Source: Chitinophagia bacterium
Lineage (GTDB): Bacteria > Bacteroidota > Bacteroidia > Chitinophagales > Chitinophagaceae
Assembly: GCA_009928005.1 (NCBI GenBank)
Contig: RFVO01000011.1
Coordinates: forward strand, 1-39,357
Length of the DNA: 39,357 nt
Reading direction: 5' to 3'
Shown here piece after piece: positions 1 through 8,443 of this stretch. The notes beneath the pieces are model-generated. The model made no database searches. It was not told the origin of the DNA and was given only the letters and a program-made list of their open reading frames with translations. The translations under genes were made by a program, and so were the position numbers. Numbering within the stretch: the stretch's first letter is position 1; each line of letters begins with the position of its first letter.

Positions 1-58
1 TTAGGTGATTTTAGTTATGAATGTACTTTTTATGCATTTTGACCCCTATTTTTGTCTA

Positions 59-2437
59 ATGGAATCCACCCTTGAAGCTGTATCTGCCCAAGACATGCTC
101 TCTTTTGAGGCATTTCGGAACTCCGTTATTGCCGACTACAAATTGGCGGTAATGAGTAGGGAAGTGAGCTTATTGGGAAGGAGAGAAGTTTTAACAGGAA
201 AGGCCAAATTTGGCATTTTTGGAGATGGTAAAGAGGTAGCACAAATTGCACTTTCTAAATTTTTTCAAAAAGGTGATTTTAGAAGCGGTTATTATAGAGA
301 CCAAACTTTTATGTTTGCTTTAGGGGTTGCCAATTTTGAAGATTATTTTTCTCAATTATATTCTGATGTAATTAATGACCCCTTTAGTGGTGGTAAAAAT
401 ATGAATGCCCATTTTGCCACAGCTTTTGTGAATGAGAAAGGTGAGTGGAATAAATTAACTGAAAGTTTTAATATTTCTGCAGACATCGCACCTACTGCAG
501 GACAAATGATGCGTGGTTTAGGTTTAGCCTTTGCTTCAAATTGTTTTAGAAATTCAAAAAACAAAGAAGTCTTTCAACATTTAAGTAATAATGGCAATGA
601 GGTTTGTTTTTGTACAATAGGTGATGCTAGTACATCTGAAGGCCATTTTTGGGAAGCAATTAATGCATCCGGCGTATTACAAGTTCCCTTAGCAGTTTTT
701 GTATATGATGATGGCTATGGTATTTCCGTACCCACTGCTTTACAAACTACTAAGGGTTCTATATCTGAAGTATTGAAAGGTTTTCAAAAAGAAAAAAATA
801 CCAATGGTATAAAAATTTATACAGTGAAGGGCTGGGACTATGCTGCCTTGTGTGAAACTTTTGAAGAGGGAATTCGCTTTACAAGACAAACACATACCCC
901 TGTTGTATTTCATATACAAGAGTTAACTCAGCCGCAAGGCCACTCTACAAGCGGAAGTCACGAAAGATACAAGCCTTTAGAAAGGCTAGAATGGGAAAGA
1001 AATTGGGATTGCAATAAGCAAATGAGAGAATGGTTAATAGCTAATGAACTAGCTACTGACGAATTATTACAAGAAGTAGAAAATGAGGCAAAGCAATTGG
1101 TACGTGCTTCTAAATTAGCTGCTTGGGAAAAATACCTTTCACCTATAAAAGAAAAAATAAAAGAAGCAGTTGTATTAGTACAAACAGGTTTAAACGAATC
1201 GGATTTAAATATTGCTAATAGTTTATTACAAGAATTAGTACAAAGTAGAGAGCCTCTAAAAAGAGATATTTTCAGAACAGTAAATTTAATATTGGAAAAA
1301 ATTCCAGCACATGCCAATACTGCTGCTATAAAATCTTTTTTAGCAAAATACAACGAAGTAGAAGCCCCCTATTATAGTAAACATTTATACAATGAAGGGC
1401 CAAAGAGTGCATTGAATGTCTCTGTGGTGGAAGCGGAATATACCAATGAGTCACAAACTGTAAATGGCTATGAGGTATTGAATCAATATTTTGATAAGTT
1501 GTTTCAAGAAAATCCTAAGGTTTATGCCTTTGGAGAAGACTTAGGGGGAATTGGAGATGTGAATCAGGGTTTTGCAGGTCTTCAAAATAAGCATGGCATT
1601 GATAGAATTTTTGATACAGGTATAAGAGAACAATCTATTATGGGACAGGCTCACGGAATGGCCTTGCGTGGACTTCGACCTATTGCTGAAATACAATACT
1701 TGGATTATTTATTATACGGATTACAAACATTGAGTGATGATATTGCCACTATTCATTATCGTAGTAATGGATTACAAAGTAGCCCCGTAATTATTAGAAC
1801 CAGAGGACACCGTTTAGAAGGCATATTCCATAGTGGTTCTCCAATGGGTGTTATTATTAATGCTTTAAGAGGTATGTTTGTTTGTGTGCCCAGAAATATG
1901 GTGCAAGCAGTAGGTATGTATAATACTCTATTAAAAGGGAATGACCCTGCTTTATTAATTGAGTGTTTGAATGGCTATCGCTTAAAAGAAAAAATGCCTT
2001 CAAATATTACTGCGTTTACTGTGCCATTAGGTAAGCCTGAAATTTTGAAAGCAGGGGAGGACGTAACTATAGTTTCTTATGGTTCTACTTTAAGAATTGT
2101 GGAAGACGCCGCTGCAAGATTATTAACCATGGGTATTGATTGTGAAATTATAGATGTACAAACTTTATTACCCTTTGATATTAATCATCAAATAGTGGCC
2201 TCTTTAAAGAAAACCAATAGAATTTTATTTGTAGACGAAGATGTACCTGGTGGAGCTAGTGCTTATATGTATCAACAGGTAATAGAATTACAAGGAGGTT
2301 ATCGTTGGTTAGATGTTGCAGCGCGTACAATTAGTTCTAAAGCGCACCGCCCAGCCTTTGGAAGCGATGGAGATTATTTTTCTAAACCGAATACAGAGGA
2401 AATTATAAATGTCATCAATGAAATGATGAGTGAATAG
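59..2437 (+). CDS. Fused 2-oxoacid dehydrogenase E1 component, alpha and beta subunits in one chain
   Basis: This is a thiamine-diphosphate E1 of a 2-oxoacid (pyruvate or branched-chain) dehydrogenase complex, which decarboxylates the 2-oxoacid and acylates the lipoyl E2. The frame is open from base 5 (GTG). I chose ATG 59 because MESTLEAVSAQDMLSF begins the family-like part; this gives 792 aa. Residues about 30-400 are the alpha part, with the cofactor region GDASTSEGHFWEAINAS (188-204) and YDDGYGIS (216-223). Residues about 466-792 are the beta part, with FGEDLGG and the C-terminal transketolase domain (VDEDVPGGASA). The cofactor motif reads GDA...DD where separate alpha subunits usually have GDG...NN. 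No E2 or E3 gene is in view. The substrate cannot be read from sequence. A -7-like box at 47-54 sits 4 nt before the ATG. Confidence 0.9.
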   Translation: MESTLEAVSAQDMLSFEAFRNSVIADYKLAVMSREVSLLGRREVLTGKAKFGIFGDGKEVAQIALSKFFQKGDFRSGYYRDQTFMFALGVANFEDYFSQLYSDVINDPFSGGKNMNAHFATAFVNEKGEWNKLTESFNISADIAPTAGQMMRGLGLAFASNCFRNSKNKEVFQHLSNNGNEVCFCTIGDASTSEGHFWEAINASGVLQVPLAVFVYDDGYGISVPTALQTTKGSISEVLKGFQKEKNTNGIKIYTVKGWDYAALCETFEEGIRFTRQTHTPVVFHIQELTQPQGHSTSGSHERYKPLERLEWERNWDCNKQMREWLIANELATDELLQEVENEAKQLVRASKLAAWEKYLSPIKEKIKEAVVLVQTGLNESDLNIANSLLQELVQSREPLKRDIFRTVNLILEKIPAHANTAAIKSFLAKYNEVEAPYYSKHLYNEGPKSALNVSVVEAEYTNESQTVNGYEVLNQYFDKLFQENPKVYAFGEDLGGIGDVNQGFAGLQNKHGIDRIFDTGIREQSIMGQAHGMALRGLRPIAEIQYLDYLLYGLQTLSDDIATIHYRSNGLQSSPVIIRTRGHRLEGIFHSGSPMGVIINALRGMFVCVPRNMVQAVGMYNTLLKGNDPALLIECLNGYRLKEKMPSNITAFTVPLGKPEILKAGEDVTIVSYGSTLRIVEDAAARLLTMGIDCEIIDVQTLLPFDINHQIVASLKKTNRILFVDEDVPGGASAYMYQQVIELQGGYRWLDVAARTISSKAHRPAFGSDGDYFSKPNTEEIINVINEMMSE

Positions 2438-2473
2438 TTCTGACTAAGCTATTTATATACTAAGTTATTTAAC

Positions 2474-2737
2474 TTAATGTTGTGTGTTTCTTGATAAATT
2501 ATAGCTTTCTAATTTTTGAGTTTGCTCTACCGATCCCAATCTAAATTTTATCGGAAGCTTCGTTTGTTTTTCCAAAGCCCTTTCAGTGTTACAAAAAAAA
2601 CCTGTTTTGGTGGTGTAGTAATTGGGCGCCAATTTTAAATCCGCACTAAGACTATAATAGTTGGGTTTTAATTGACTACTATCTTTTATTATTGTTAAAA
2701 AATAGCTTGCTAAGAATAGGGTATAAATAATTCGCAT
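2474..2737 (-). CDS. Small conserved hypothetical protein with N-terminal hydrophobic segment
   Basis: This 87-aa protein opens with a hydrophobic stretch (IIYTLFLASYFLTII, residues 3-17) that may be a signal peptide or membrane anchor. A short soluble part follows, with GFFCNTERALEKQTKLPIKF and then RLGSVEQTQKLE. The FC..E......K....FRLGS.....LE pattern looks like one I associate with small uncharacterised Bacteroidota proteins; that resemblance is from memory. It starts 27 nt downstream of the yebC stop on the same strand, so the two are probably cotranscribed. No function can be assigned. The gene is short, but the hydrophobic start and patterned C-terminus argue against a chance ORF. Confidence 0.6.
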   Translation of the reverse strand: MRIIYTLFLASYFLTIIKDSSQLKPNYYSLSADLKLAPNYYTTKTGFFCNTERALEKQTKLPIKFRLGSVEQTQKLESYNLSRNTQH

Positions 2738-2764
2738 AAATTTTTGAAAAAGTCATTAGAACTT

Positions 2765-3487
2765 CTACCCCATGTTATGGAATACCTTGTTCACATCCTC
2801 ATCTTCTTCCAAGCGTTCAATTAGCTTACTAATTTCTTCGGCTTGTTCATCTGTTACAGGTACAGTGGTAGTAGGAATCCACTCTAGTTGTGCGCTAATG
2901 GGATGAATATTTTTATCCTCTAAGGCTTTTTGTAAATTTCCGAAGTCTGTGAAAGCGCAACGTAATACAATAATAGGGTTTTCATTTTCATCATTACTTT
3001 CTCCTAATTCATCTAAGCCATGGTCAATTAAATCTAATTCAAGCTCATCCATATTTAAACCTTCTGGTTTCAAATTAAAAACACCCATTTTTTTAAATTG
3101 AAAACTTACACTTCCAGAATTTCCTAAAGTTCCATTCCCTTTATTGAAATGACTTTTTACATTGGCCACTGTTCTTACATGATTGTCGGTAGCAGTTTCA
3201 ACTAATAATGCCACACCATGTGGGGCATAACCTTCGTATAATATTTCTTCATAGTTACTGGTATCCTTACCCATGGCTCTTTTTATAGCCGCTTCTACTC
3301 GGTCTTTGGGCATGCCCACGCTTCTTGCATTTTGGTAACATCTTCTTAAAGCAGGATTATCATCTGGGTTAGGTCCGCTTGCTTTTACTGCAATAACAAT
3401 TTCTTTACCAATGCGGGTAAACTGTTTTGCCATACGATCATATCTTTTGAACATCGTGGCTTTTCTAACTTCAAATATTCTTCCCAT
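2765..3487 (-). CDS. YebC/PmpR family DNA-binding regulatory protein
   Basis: This 240-aa protein belongs to the YebC/TACO1 family, cytoplasmic proteins described as transcriptional regulators and, more recently, as helpers in translating difficult peptide stretches. Start ATG 3487 gives [23 protein letters not shown], the Bacteroidota form of the family N-terminus; the frame extends 8 codons further but those do not fit. Family signatures are [68 protein letters not shown] and an acidic C-terminal part. A TATTTTTG box (minus strand, 3516-3509) lies 21 nt before the start and abuts the terminator of the upstream permease gene. Confidence 0.93.
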   Translation of the reverse strand: MGRIFEVRKATMFKRYDRMAKQFTRIGKEIVIAVKASGPNPDDNPALRRCYQNARSVGMPKDRVEAAIKRAMGKDTSNYEEILYEGYAPHGVALLVETATDNHVRTVANVKSHFNKGNGTLGNSGSVSFQFKKMGVFNLKPEGLNMDELELDLIDHGLDELGESNDENENPIIVLRCAFTDFGNLQKALEDKNIHPISAQLEWIPTTTVPVTDEQAEEISKLIERLEEDEDVNKVFHNMG

Positions 3488-3508
3488 AGTTGTATGTATT
3501 AAGAGTTG

Positions 3509-3516
3509 CAAAAATA
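3509..3516 (-). promoter_or_regulatory. Putative -7 box of the yebC promoter
   Basis: The minus strand reads TATTTTTG, an exact TAnnTTTG match, 21 nt before the yebC ATG. No TTG is present at the usual 19-22 nt upstream, where the permease terminator stem lies instead. The call therefore rests on the -7 box and its position only. Confidence 0.4.
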
Positions 3517-3518
3517 AG

Positions 3519-3554
3519 AAAAAAAAGTCCCCCCGAGTAATCGAGAGGACTTTT
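3519..3554 (-). terminator. Rho-independent terminator of the amino-acid permease gene
   Basis: On the minus strand GTCCTCTCGA pairs with TCGGGGGGAC (10 pairs including G-U) around a TTAC loop (3527-3550). AAAA flanks the stem on its 5' side and eight Ts follow it. It lies 22 nt beyond the permease stop at 3577. Confidence 0.9.
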
Positions 3555-3576
3555 CTAATGTATCATTGAATTAGAA

Positions 3577-5070
3577 TTAATTATTCAATTTGCTATTTTT
3601 ACGGCCATATAGGAAGTAAACTACCAAACCTAAAGCCATCCATGCGAAGGCTACTTTCAAAGTTTGTGAATCTAAGGCAAAGATCATCGCTAAACAGATA
3701 ACCGCTCCTAAAATAGGCACCAATGGTACTAATGGCGTTTTAAATGGACGCACCATTTCTGGTGATTTGCGTCTTAAAATCCAAATACCTGCACTTACTA
3801 GTACAAAGGCAAATAGCGTACCAAATGATGTTAAATCACCTGCTACATTACCAGGAACGAATGCTGCAAACCCTCCTACAAATATGAATAAAATCCAGTT
3901 TGATTTATAGGGTGTTCTAAACTTTGGATGTAATTCAGAAAATACTTTTGGTAATAATCCGTCATTGGCCATTGAATAGAATACACGTGACTGACCCATT
4001 AACATTACTAAAATAACAGAACTAAATCCTGCTAAAATAGCAACTGTTACAGCAGTTGCTAGCCAACCATATCCTGTCATATAAGTTGAAATTGCATAAG
4101 CAACAGAAGCTTCACGACCTTTTAAAGGATCGACGAAATCTTTCCAGTTAGCAACCCCTGTTAATACGTGACCAAATAAGATGTATAAAATTGTACATAC
4201 CACTAATGATCCTAAAATACCAATTGGCATATCTCTTTTAGGATTTTTTGCTTCTTGAGCTGCTGTAGATACCGCATCAAAACCAATGAATGCAAAAAAC
4301 ACAATAGCCGCACCACCTAATACACCACCCCAGCCATGTTTGAATACGCTAGAGTAGTCTGCAATAACTTTACCAGAAGCATCAATTACTGGCGGTTGAT
4401 CTGCAGGAATTAAATAAGGAGTATGATTTTCTGGGCGAATAAACTGCCATCCTAAAATAATAAATAAAATAACAATGGCTACTTTAACAAATACAATAAT
4501 TGCATTCACTACTGCAGACTCTTGCGTGCCTTTAATTAATAATAAGGTTAACAATAATAATATTATCAATGCGGGGGCATTCATAAAACCATGATGAAGA
4601 ACGCCAGCAGAATCGGTTATACTTTCAAGTGGCGAGTGGCTCCATTCATAAGGTATGGATCCTCCTAGTAACTTGTTTAAATATTCACTCCAAGCAATAG
4701 AAACGGTGGCAGCACCTAATGCATATTCCATAATTAATGCCCATCCAATAATCCATGCTACTGTTTCGCCCATTGTTACATAAGAGTATGCATAAGCACT
4801 TCCAGAGATGGGAATCATGGCAGCAAATTCTGCATAGCATAAACCTGCAAAAGCGCAACCTACGGCTGCTACTATAAAAGATAATGTTACACCTGGCCCT
4901 GCAGCTTGTCCAGCGGCAGCAGCAGTTCTAACAAATAAACCAGCTCCTATGATGGCACCAACACCTAAAGCCACTAAATTGCCAGCGCCTAAAGTGCGTT
5001 TTAAGCCCTTACCTCCGTCTTCAGATTGAGCAAGCATAGCTGTCAAATCTTTTTTTCTAAATAAACTCAT
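3577..5070 (-). CDS. APC-superfamily amino-acid permease (cationic amino-acid transporter type)
   Basis: This 497-aa integral inner-membrane protein has the APC fold. GVGAIIGAGLFV (residues 36-47) is the broken TM1 substrate-binding motif, and about 12 membrane segments can be read. FFAFIGFDAVSTAAQEAKNPKRDMPIG is the conserved TM6 to loop region of the CAT group, and NDGLLPKVFSELHPKFRTPY is the typical later loop. The C-terminus is short (YGRKNSKLNN). The resemblance is to CAT/YfnA-like permeases that take up amino acids, but the substrate is not determinable here. It is transcribed divergently from a DAACS symporter across a 143-nt gap carrying two copies of a 23-24 nt motif, and it ends in a clear terminator. 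Confidence 0.92.
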   Translation of the reverse strand: MSLFRKKDLTAMLAQSEDGGKGLKRTLGAGNLVALGVGAIIGAGLFVRTAAAAGQAAGPGVTLSFIVAAVGCAFAGLCYAEFAAMIPISGSAYAYSYVTMGETVAWIIGWALIMEYALGAATVSIAWSEYLNKLLGGSIPYEWSHSPLESITDSAGVLHHGFMNAPALIILLLLTLLLIKGTQESAVVNAIIVFVKVAIVILFIILGWQFIRPENHTPYLIPADQPPVIDASGKVIADYSSVFKHGWGGVLGGAAIVFFAFIGFDAVSTAAQEAKNPKRDMPIGILGSLVVCTILYILFGHVLTGVANWKDFVDPLKGREASVAYAISTYMTGYGWLATAVTVAILAGFSSVILVMLMGQSRVFYSMANDGLLPKVFSELHPKFRTPYKSNWILFIFVGGFAAFVPGNVAGDLTSFGTLFAFVLVSAGIWILRRKSPEMVRPFKTPLVPLVPILGAVICLAMIFALDSQTLKVAFAWMALGLVVYFLYGRKNSKLNN

Positions 5071-5101
5071 AATTATTAGTTTGTTGTGGTTTCAATTTAT
5101 C

Positions 5102-5124
5102 TTGGAAAATAGCACTTTTTTTGC
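5102..5124. repeat. Imperfect direct repeat, copy 1, in divergent transporter intergenic region
   Basis: The copy reads TTGGAAAAT, then AGCAC, then TTTTTTTGC. A second copy begins at 5144 with identical ends and a different 5-nt centre. It lies between two divergent amino-acid transporter genes, which suggests an operator or a curved-DNA element. Confidence 0.6.
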
Positions 5125-5143
5125 AAAACCTGGCTATAATTTT

Positions 5144-5167
5144 TTGGAAAATGACCCTTTTTTTTGC
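5144..5167. repeat. Imperfect direct repeat, copy 2, in divergent transporter intergenic region
   Basis: The copy reads TTGGAAAAT, then GACCC, then TTTTTTTTGC. It begins 42 nt after the first copy, about four helical turns, so both copies would lie on the same DNA face. Confidence 0.6.
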
Positions 5168-5204
5168 TTATTTTTTTAGTACTTAAGTCTTATATTGCAG
5201 TAAT

Positions 5205-5212
5205 TACTTTTG
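5205..5212 (+). promoter_or_regulatory. -7-like box TACTTTTG directly before the DAACS symporter start
   Basis: TACTTTTG matches TAnnTTTG exactly and ends one nucleotide before ATG 5214. If it is used, the transcript would be leaderless or would begin inside the gene. No TTG lies at 19-22 nt upstream, so it may be coincidental. Confidence 0.3.
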
Positions 5213-5213
5213 C

Positions 5214-6461
5214 ATGAAAAAATCAAATAAACTTACTATTTACATTGTCATTGCTATGATTGCCGGGGCTATTCTTGGCTATTATATACATGAAAATTAT
5301 AATGAACAAACGATTGCCGCTTTTTCTAAAAACAGCAAATTATTAACTACCATTTTCCTGCGCTTGGTGCAAATGATTATTGCGCCACTTGTGTTTAGTA
5401 CTTTGGTGGTAGGCATAGCCAAATTAGGCGACTTAAAAACAGTGGGTCGTGTGGGAGGTAAGGCAATGCTATGGTTTATTACTGCATCACTTGTGAGTTT
5501 GTTAATTGGACTGGTGCTTGTAAATATCTTTAAACCTGGAGAAGGAATTGCTTTAAGTAATGCCGATACAAACGGTGCAAAAGATTTATTGGGGAATACG
5601 AAGTCCTTTAGCTTAGCCAACTTTGTCGAACATGTTTTTCCAAAAAGTATGTTTGAAGCAATGTCCAATAATGAAATATTACAAATTGTTATTTTTAGTA
5701 TTTTCTTTGGGGTTGCTGCTGCGGCTATTGGAGATGCAGCTAAAGGTTTTATTAAAGCTTTAGAAACTATTTCACATATTATTTTAAAAATGGTGGGCTA
5801 CGTGATGAACTTTGCACCACTAGGTGTTTTTGGTGCTATTGCTGCAGTTATTGCAAGCAAAGGCTTAGCTATTTTTGCATTCTATGGTAAATATTTAATT
5901 TACTTTTTAATGGGTATTGGCGTACTATGGATTTTTTTACTAGGTGTTGGATTTTTAGTTTTAGGAAAAAGAATTCCTTCTTTATTAAAACATATCACTT
6001 CTCCTCTCGTTATTGCATTCAGTACCACTAGTAGTGAGGCGGTATTTCCTAAATTATCTGAAGAGTTAGTGCGCTTTGGTTGTAAAGACAAAATTGTTTC
6101 CTTTATTCTTCCATTAGGCTATTCTTTTAATTTAGATGGAAGTATGATGTATATGACTTTTGCAAGTATGGCTATTGCACAAGCCTATGGCGTTCACATA
6201 GATATCGCCACTCAATTAACCATGCTAGTGGTATTAATGTTGACAAGCAAAGGAATTGCTGGTGTGCCGCGAGCCTCTTTAATTGTTGTGACTGCAACTT
6301 GCGCCATGTTTAATATTCCTCCAGAAGGCATTGCTTTAATTTTACCTATCGATCATTTTTGCGATATGTTTAGGTCTACCACCAATGTACTTGGTAATAG
6401 CTTAGCCACTTCTGTGGTAAGTAAATGGGAGGGAGCACTTGATAATTCGGCGCAAGCTTAA
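5214..6461 (+). CDS. Dicarboxylate/amino acid:cation symporter (DAACS, GltP/DctA family)
   Basis: This 415-aa protein is a cation-coupled inner-membrane symporter for acidic amino acids or C4-dicarboxylates. Visible landmarks are the HP1 serine-rich tip STTSSEAVFP (270-279), the TM7 motif NLDGS (306-310), HP2 GIAGVPRAS (347-355) and TM8 with D380, D384, R387 and N391. The Arg in TM8 favours an acidic substrate. The residue after NVLG is Asn395, as I recall for DctA-type members, where GltPh has a sodium-binding Asp. The start MKKSNKLTIYIVIAMI fits the family. It leads a four-gene operon, 11 nt before the DedA gene. Confidence 0.92.
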   Translation: MKKSNKLTIYIVIAMIAGAILGYYIHENYNEQTIAAFSKNSKLLTTIFLRLVQMIIAPLVFSTLVVGIAKLGDLKTVGRVGGKAMLWFITASLVSLLIGLVLVNIFKPGEGIALSNADTNGAKDLLGNTKSFSLANFVEHVFPKSMFEAMSNNEILQIVIFSIFFGVAAAAIGDAAKGFIKALETISHIILKMVGYVMNFAPLGVFGAIAAVIASKGLAIFAFYGKYLIYFLMGIGVLWIFLLGVGFLVLGKRIPSLLKHITSPLVIAFSTTSSEAVFPKLSEELVRFGCKDKIVSFILPLGYSFNLDGSMMYMTFASMAIAQAYGVHIDIATQLTMLVVLMLTSKGIAGVPRASLIVVTATCAMFNIPPEGIALILPIDHFCDMFRSTTNVLGNSLATSVVSKWEGALDNSAQA

Positions 6462-6472
6462 ATATTTTATTA

Positions 6473-7144
6473 ATGATTACATTATTAGATGCTTTTCATT
6501 GGAGCCAATTATTACAACCACAATATTATATTGAAAATGGGGGGCTTTGGTTATTATTATTTGTAGTATTTGCAGAGACGGGTTTATTTTTTGGTTTTTT
6601 CTTACCTGGAGATAGTTTACTTTTTGTAGCAGGAATTTATAGTGCGCCTTTGGCTGCGCAAATTTTTGCAAGTGAAAATGAATGGCTTAATTTATTTATC
6701 ATATTCTCTTTCATTTCAGTAGCAGGTATATTAGGAAATTATGTGGGCTATCAAATTGGCAATAAAGTAGGGCCTGCTATGTATGATTGGAAGGAAAATT
6801 TATTTTTTAAGAAAAAATATTTATCACAGGCTCAAGACTTTTATGAAAAACATGGAGGAAGAGCTATTGTAATAGCTAGGTTTATTCCAATAGTTAGAAC
6901 ATTTGCACCCATTGTAGCTGGTATTGTAAAAATGGATAAGTCCAAGTTTACTTACTTTAATATAGTGGGTTGTTTGGCTTGGGTAGCCTCTATGTTATGT
7001 GCAGGTCATTTTTTACAATCTTATATATACAATCATTTTCAATTTGATTTAAAAAAACATTTAGAAATTATTGTACTTGTTATTGTTTTTGTAACTACCG
7101 CCCCAGTCATTTTTCAAGTCATAAAGCATAGAACTAAAAAGTAA
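6473..7144 (+). CDS. DedA family membrane protein
   Basis: This 223-aa polytopic inner-membrane protein belongs to the DedA (SNARE-associated/VTT) superfamily. Some members recycle undecaprenyl phosphate or scramble phospholipids. Hallmarks are FAETGLFFGFFLPGDSLLFV (residues 34-53), the Gly-rich GILGNYVGYQIGNKVG and the conserved amphipathic RFIPIVRTFAPIVAGI. Four to five membrane segments are visible, the last near the C-terminus (IIVLVIVFVTTAPVIF). It lies 11 nt after the symporter gene and 33 nt before the MFS gene, in an operon that ends with an LPS-type glycosyltransferase. That neighbourhood would suit an envelope-lipid role, but the individual substrate is unknown. Confidence 0.92.
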   Translation: MITLLDAFHWSQLLQPQYYIENGGLWLLLFVVFAETGLFFGFFLPGDSLLFVAGIYSAPLAAQIFASENEWLNLFIIFSFISVAGILGNYVGYQIGNKVGPAMYDWKENLFFKKKYLSQAQDFYEKHGGRAIVIARFIPIVRTFAPIVAGIVKMDKSKFTYFNIVGCLAWVASMLCAGHFLQSYIYNHFQFDLKKHLEIIVLVIVFVTTAPVIFQVIKHRTKK

Positions 7145-7177
7145 AAAATATTCATTTTAAATAAATTTTATTAAAAG

Positions 7178-8431
7178 ATGACCAACACGCATAAGCAAAT
7201 AGGAATTTTGTCCCTGCCCGTTTTAGTGGCGGCCTTAGGTTATTTTGTAGACGTATACGACTTACTTTTATTTACTATTGTAAGGCAACCAAGTGTAATG
7301 AGTTTAGGATCTAATGCGGAAAGCATTATTGTAGATAGTGCGCATATTATTAACTGGCAAATGTCAGGATTATTAATTGGAGGTATTTTATGGGGGGTGT
7401 TAGGTGATAAAAAAGGAAGGCTTAAGGTTTTGTTTGGGTCTATTATACTTTATTCAACTGCCAATTTTTTAACTTCCTTTGTTCAAACTGTCGATCAATA
7501 TGCTTATTGTCGCTTTTTAGGAGGTATAGGTTTAGCGGGGGAATTAGGTGCAGGTATAACACTTGTATCTGAAATGCTACCTAAAAATAAAAGAGGCATT
7601 GGCACTTCATTAGTAGCAGGCATTGGTTTGTTTGGTGCTGTATTTGCCTATTTTACTTTTAAAGCAACTGCCAACTGGAGATTATGTTATCAAATAGGAG
7701 GAGTACTTGGTTTCTTTCTTTTAATACTACGTGTTAAAGTAGCTGAATCCTTTATGTTTGAGTCGGCAAAGCTGGCAAATATATCAAAGGGAAATTTTTT
7801 ACTATTTTTCAGTTCCTATAAACGCTTTTCTAAATACATCAAGGCTATCTTAATTGGTCTACCCACTTGGTTTGTCATTGGAGTGATGGTAAACTATAGT
7901 AATAAATTTGCCTCTACTTTATATGGTGAGAATTTAATTGATTCAGGAAAGTCGGTAATGTTCGCCTATATTGGTATTGCTACTGGTGATTTACTTATTG
8001 GATATGTGAGTCAATATTTTAAAAGTAGAAAAAAAGCCTTATTATTATTTTACTCATTTAGTATTATTGGAATGGTTTTATTTTTTAGCAATTTTAATAA
8101 TACCGACGATAGAATGTATGCCATTTGTACTTTCTTAGGTTTTAGTACGGGCTATTGGGCCATCTTTAATACTATGGCTGCAGAACAGTTTGGTACGAAT
8201 TTAAGAGCCACTGCAGCCACTACCATACCCAATATGGTAAGAGGAGCACTTCCTTTAATTAATTTTTTATTCTTAGATATTCTACAAAAGAAAATGGGTT
8301 GGAACATTGTTCAAAGTGGTATTTTTACGGGTGCTACTGTTATGACTATAACACTTATTGCTTTTGTATTTACAGAAGAAACTTACCACAAGGATTTAGA
8401 TTATCTAGAACATGACACTACACTTCCTTAG
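7178..8431 (+). CDS. MFS transporter
   Basis: This 417-aa major-facilitator protein has about 12 membrane segments. The loop 2-3 motif A appears as GVLGDKKGRLKVLFGS, and CRFLGGIGLAGELGAGITLVSEMLP resembles the TM4 to TM5 region of the sialic acid/aromatic acid:H+ symporter branch. The second half has ATGDLLIGYVSQYFKSRKK. An acidic residue in TM1 (DVYDLLLF) is also typical of that branch, which imports organic acids or sugars, although the actual substrate is open. It sits third in the DAACS-DedA-MFS-GT9 operon, 12 nt before the GT9 gene. Confidence 0.85.
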   Translation: MTNTHKQIGILSLPVLVAALGYFVDVYDLLLFTIVRQPSVMSLGSNAESIIVDSAHIINWQMSGLLIGGILWGVLGDKKGRLKVLFGSIILYSTANFLTSFVQTVDQYAYCRFLGGIGLAGELGAGITLVSEMLPKNKRGIGTSLVAGIGLFGAVFAYFTFKATANWRLCYQIGGVLGFFLLILRVKVAESFMFESAKLANISKGNFLLFFSSYKRFSKYIKAILIGLPTWFVIGVMVNYSNKFASTLYGENLIDSGKSVMFAYIGIATGDLLIGYVSQYFKSRKKALLLFYSFSIIGMVLFFSNFNNTDDRMYAICTFLGFSTGYWAIFNTMAAEQFGTNLRATAATTIPNMVRGALPLINFLFLDILQKKMGWNIVQSGIFTGATVMTITLIAFVFTEETYHKDLDYLEHDTTLP

Positions 8432-8443
8432 TTATTCAAAAGT

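Noticed and set aside
958..1353. 131-aa minus-strand ORF within the E1 gene
   Set aside because: It is opposite well-conserved E1 sequence and shows no domain; a shadow frame.
2460..2476. TAAGTTATTTAACTTA palindrome after the E1 gene as terminator or operator
   Set aside because: It is short, A/T-only apart from two pairs, and has no T-run; chance is likely in this composition.
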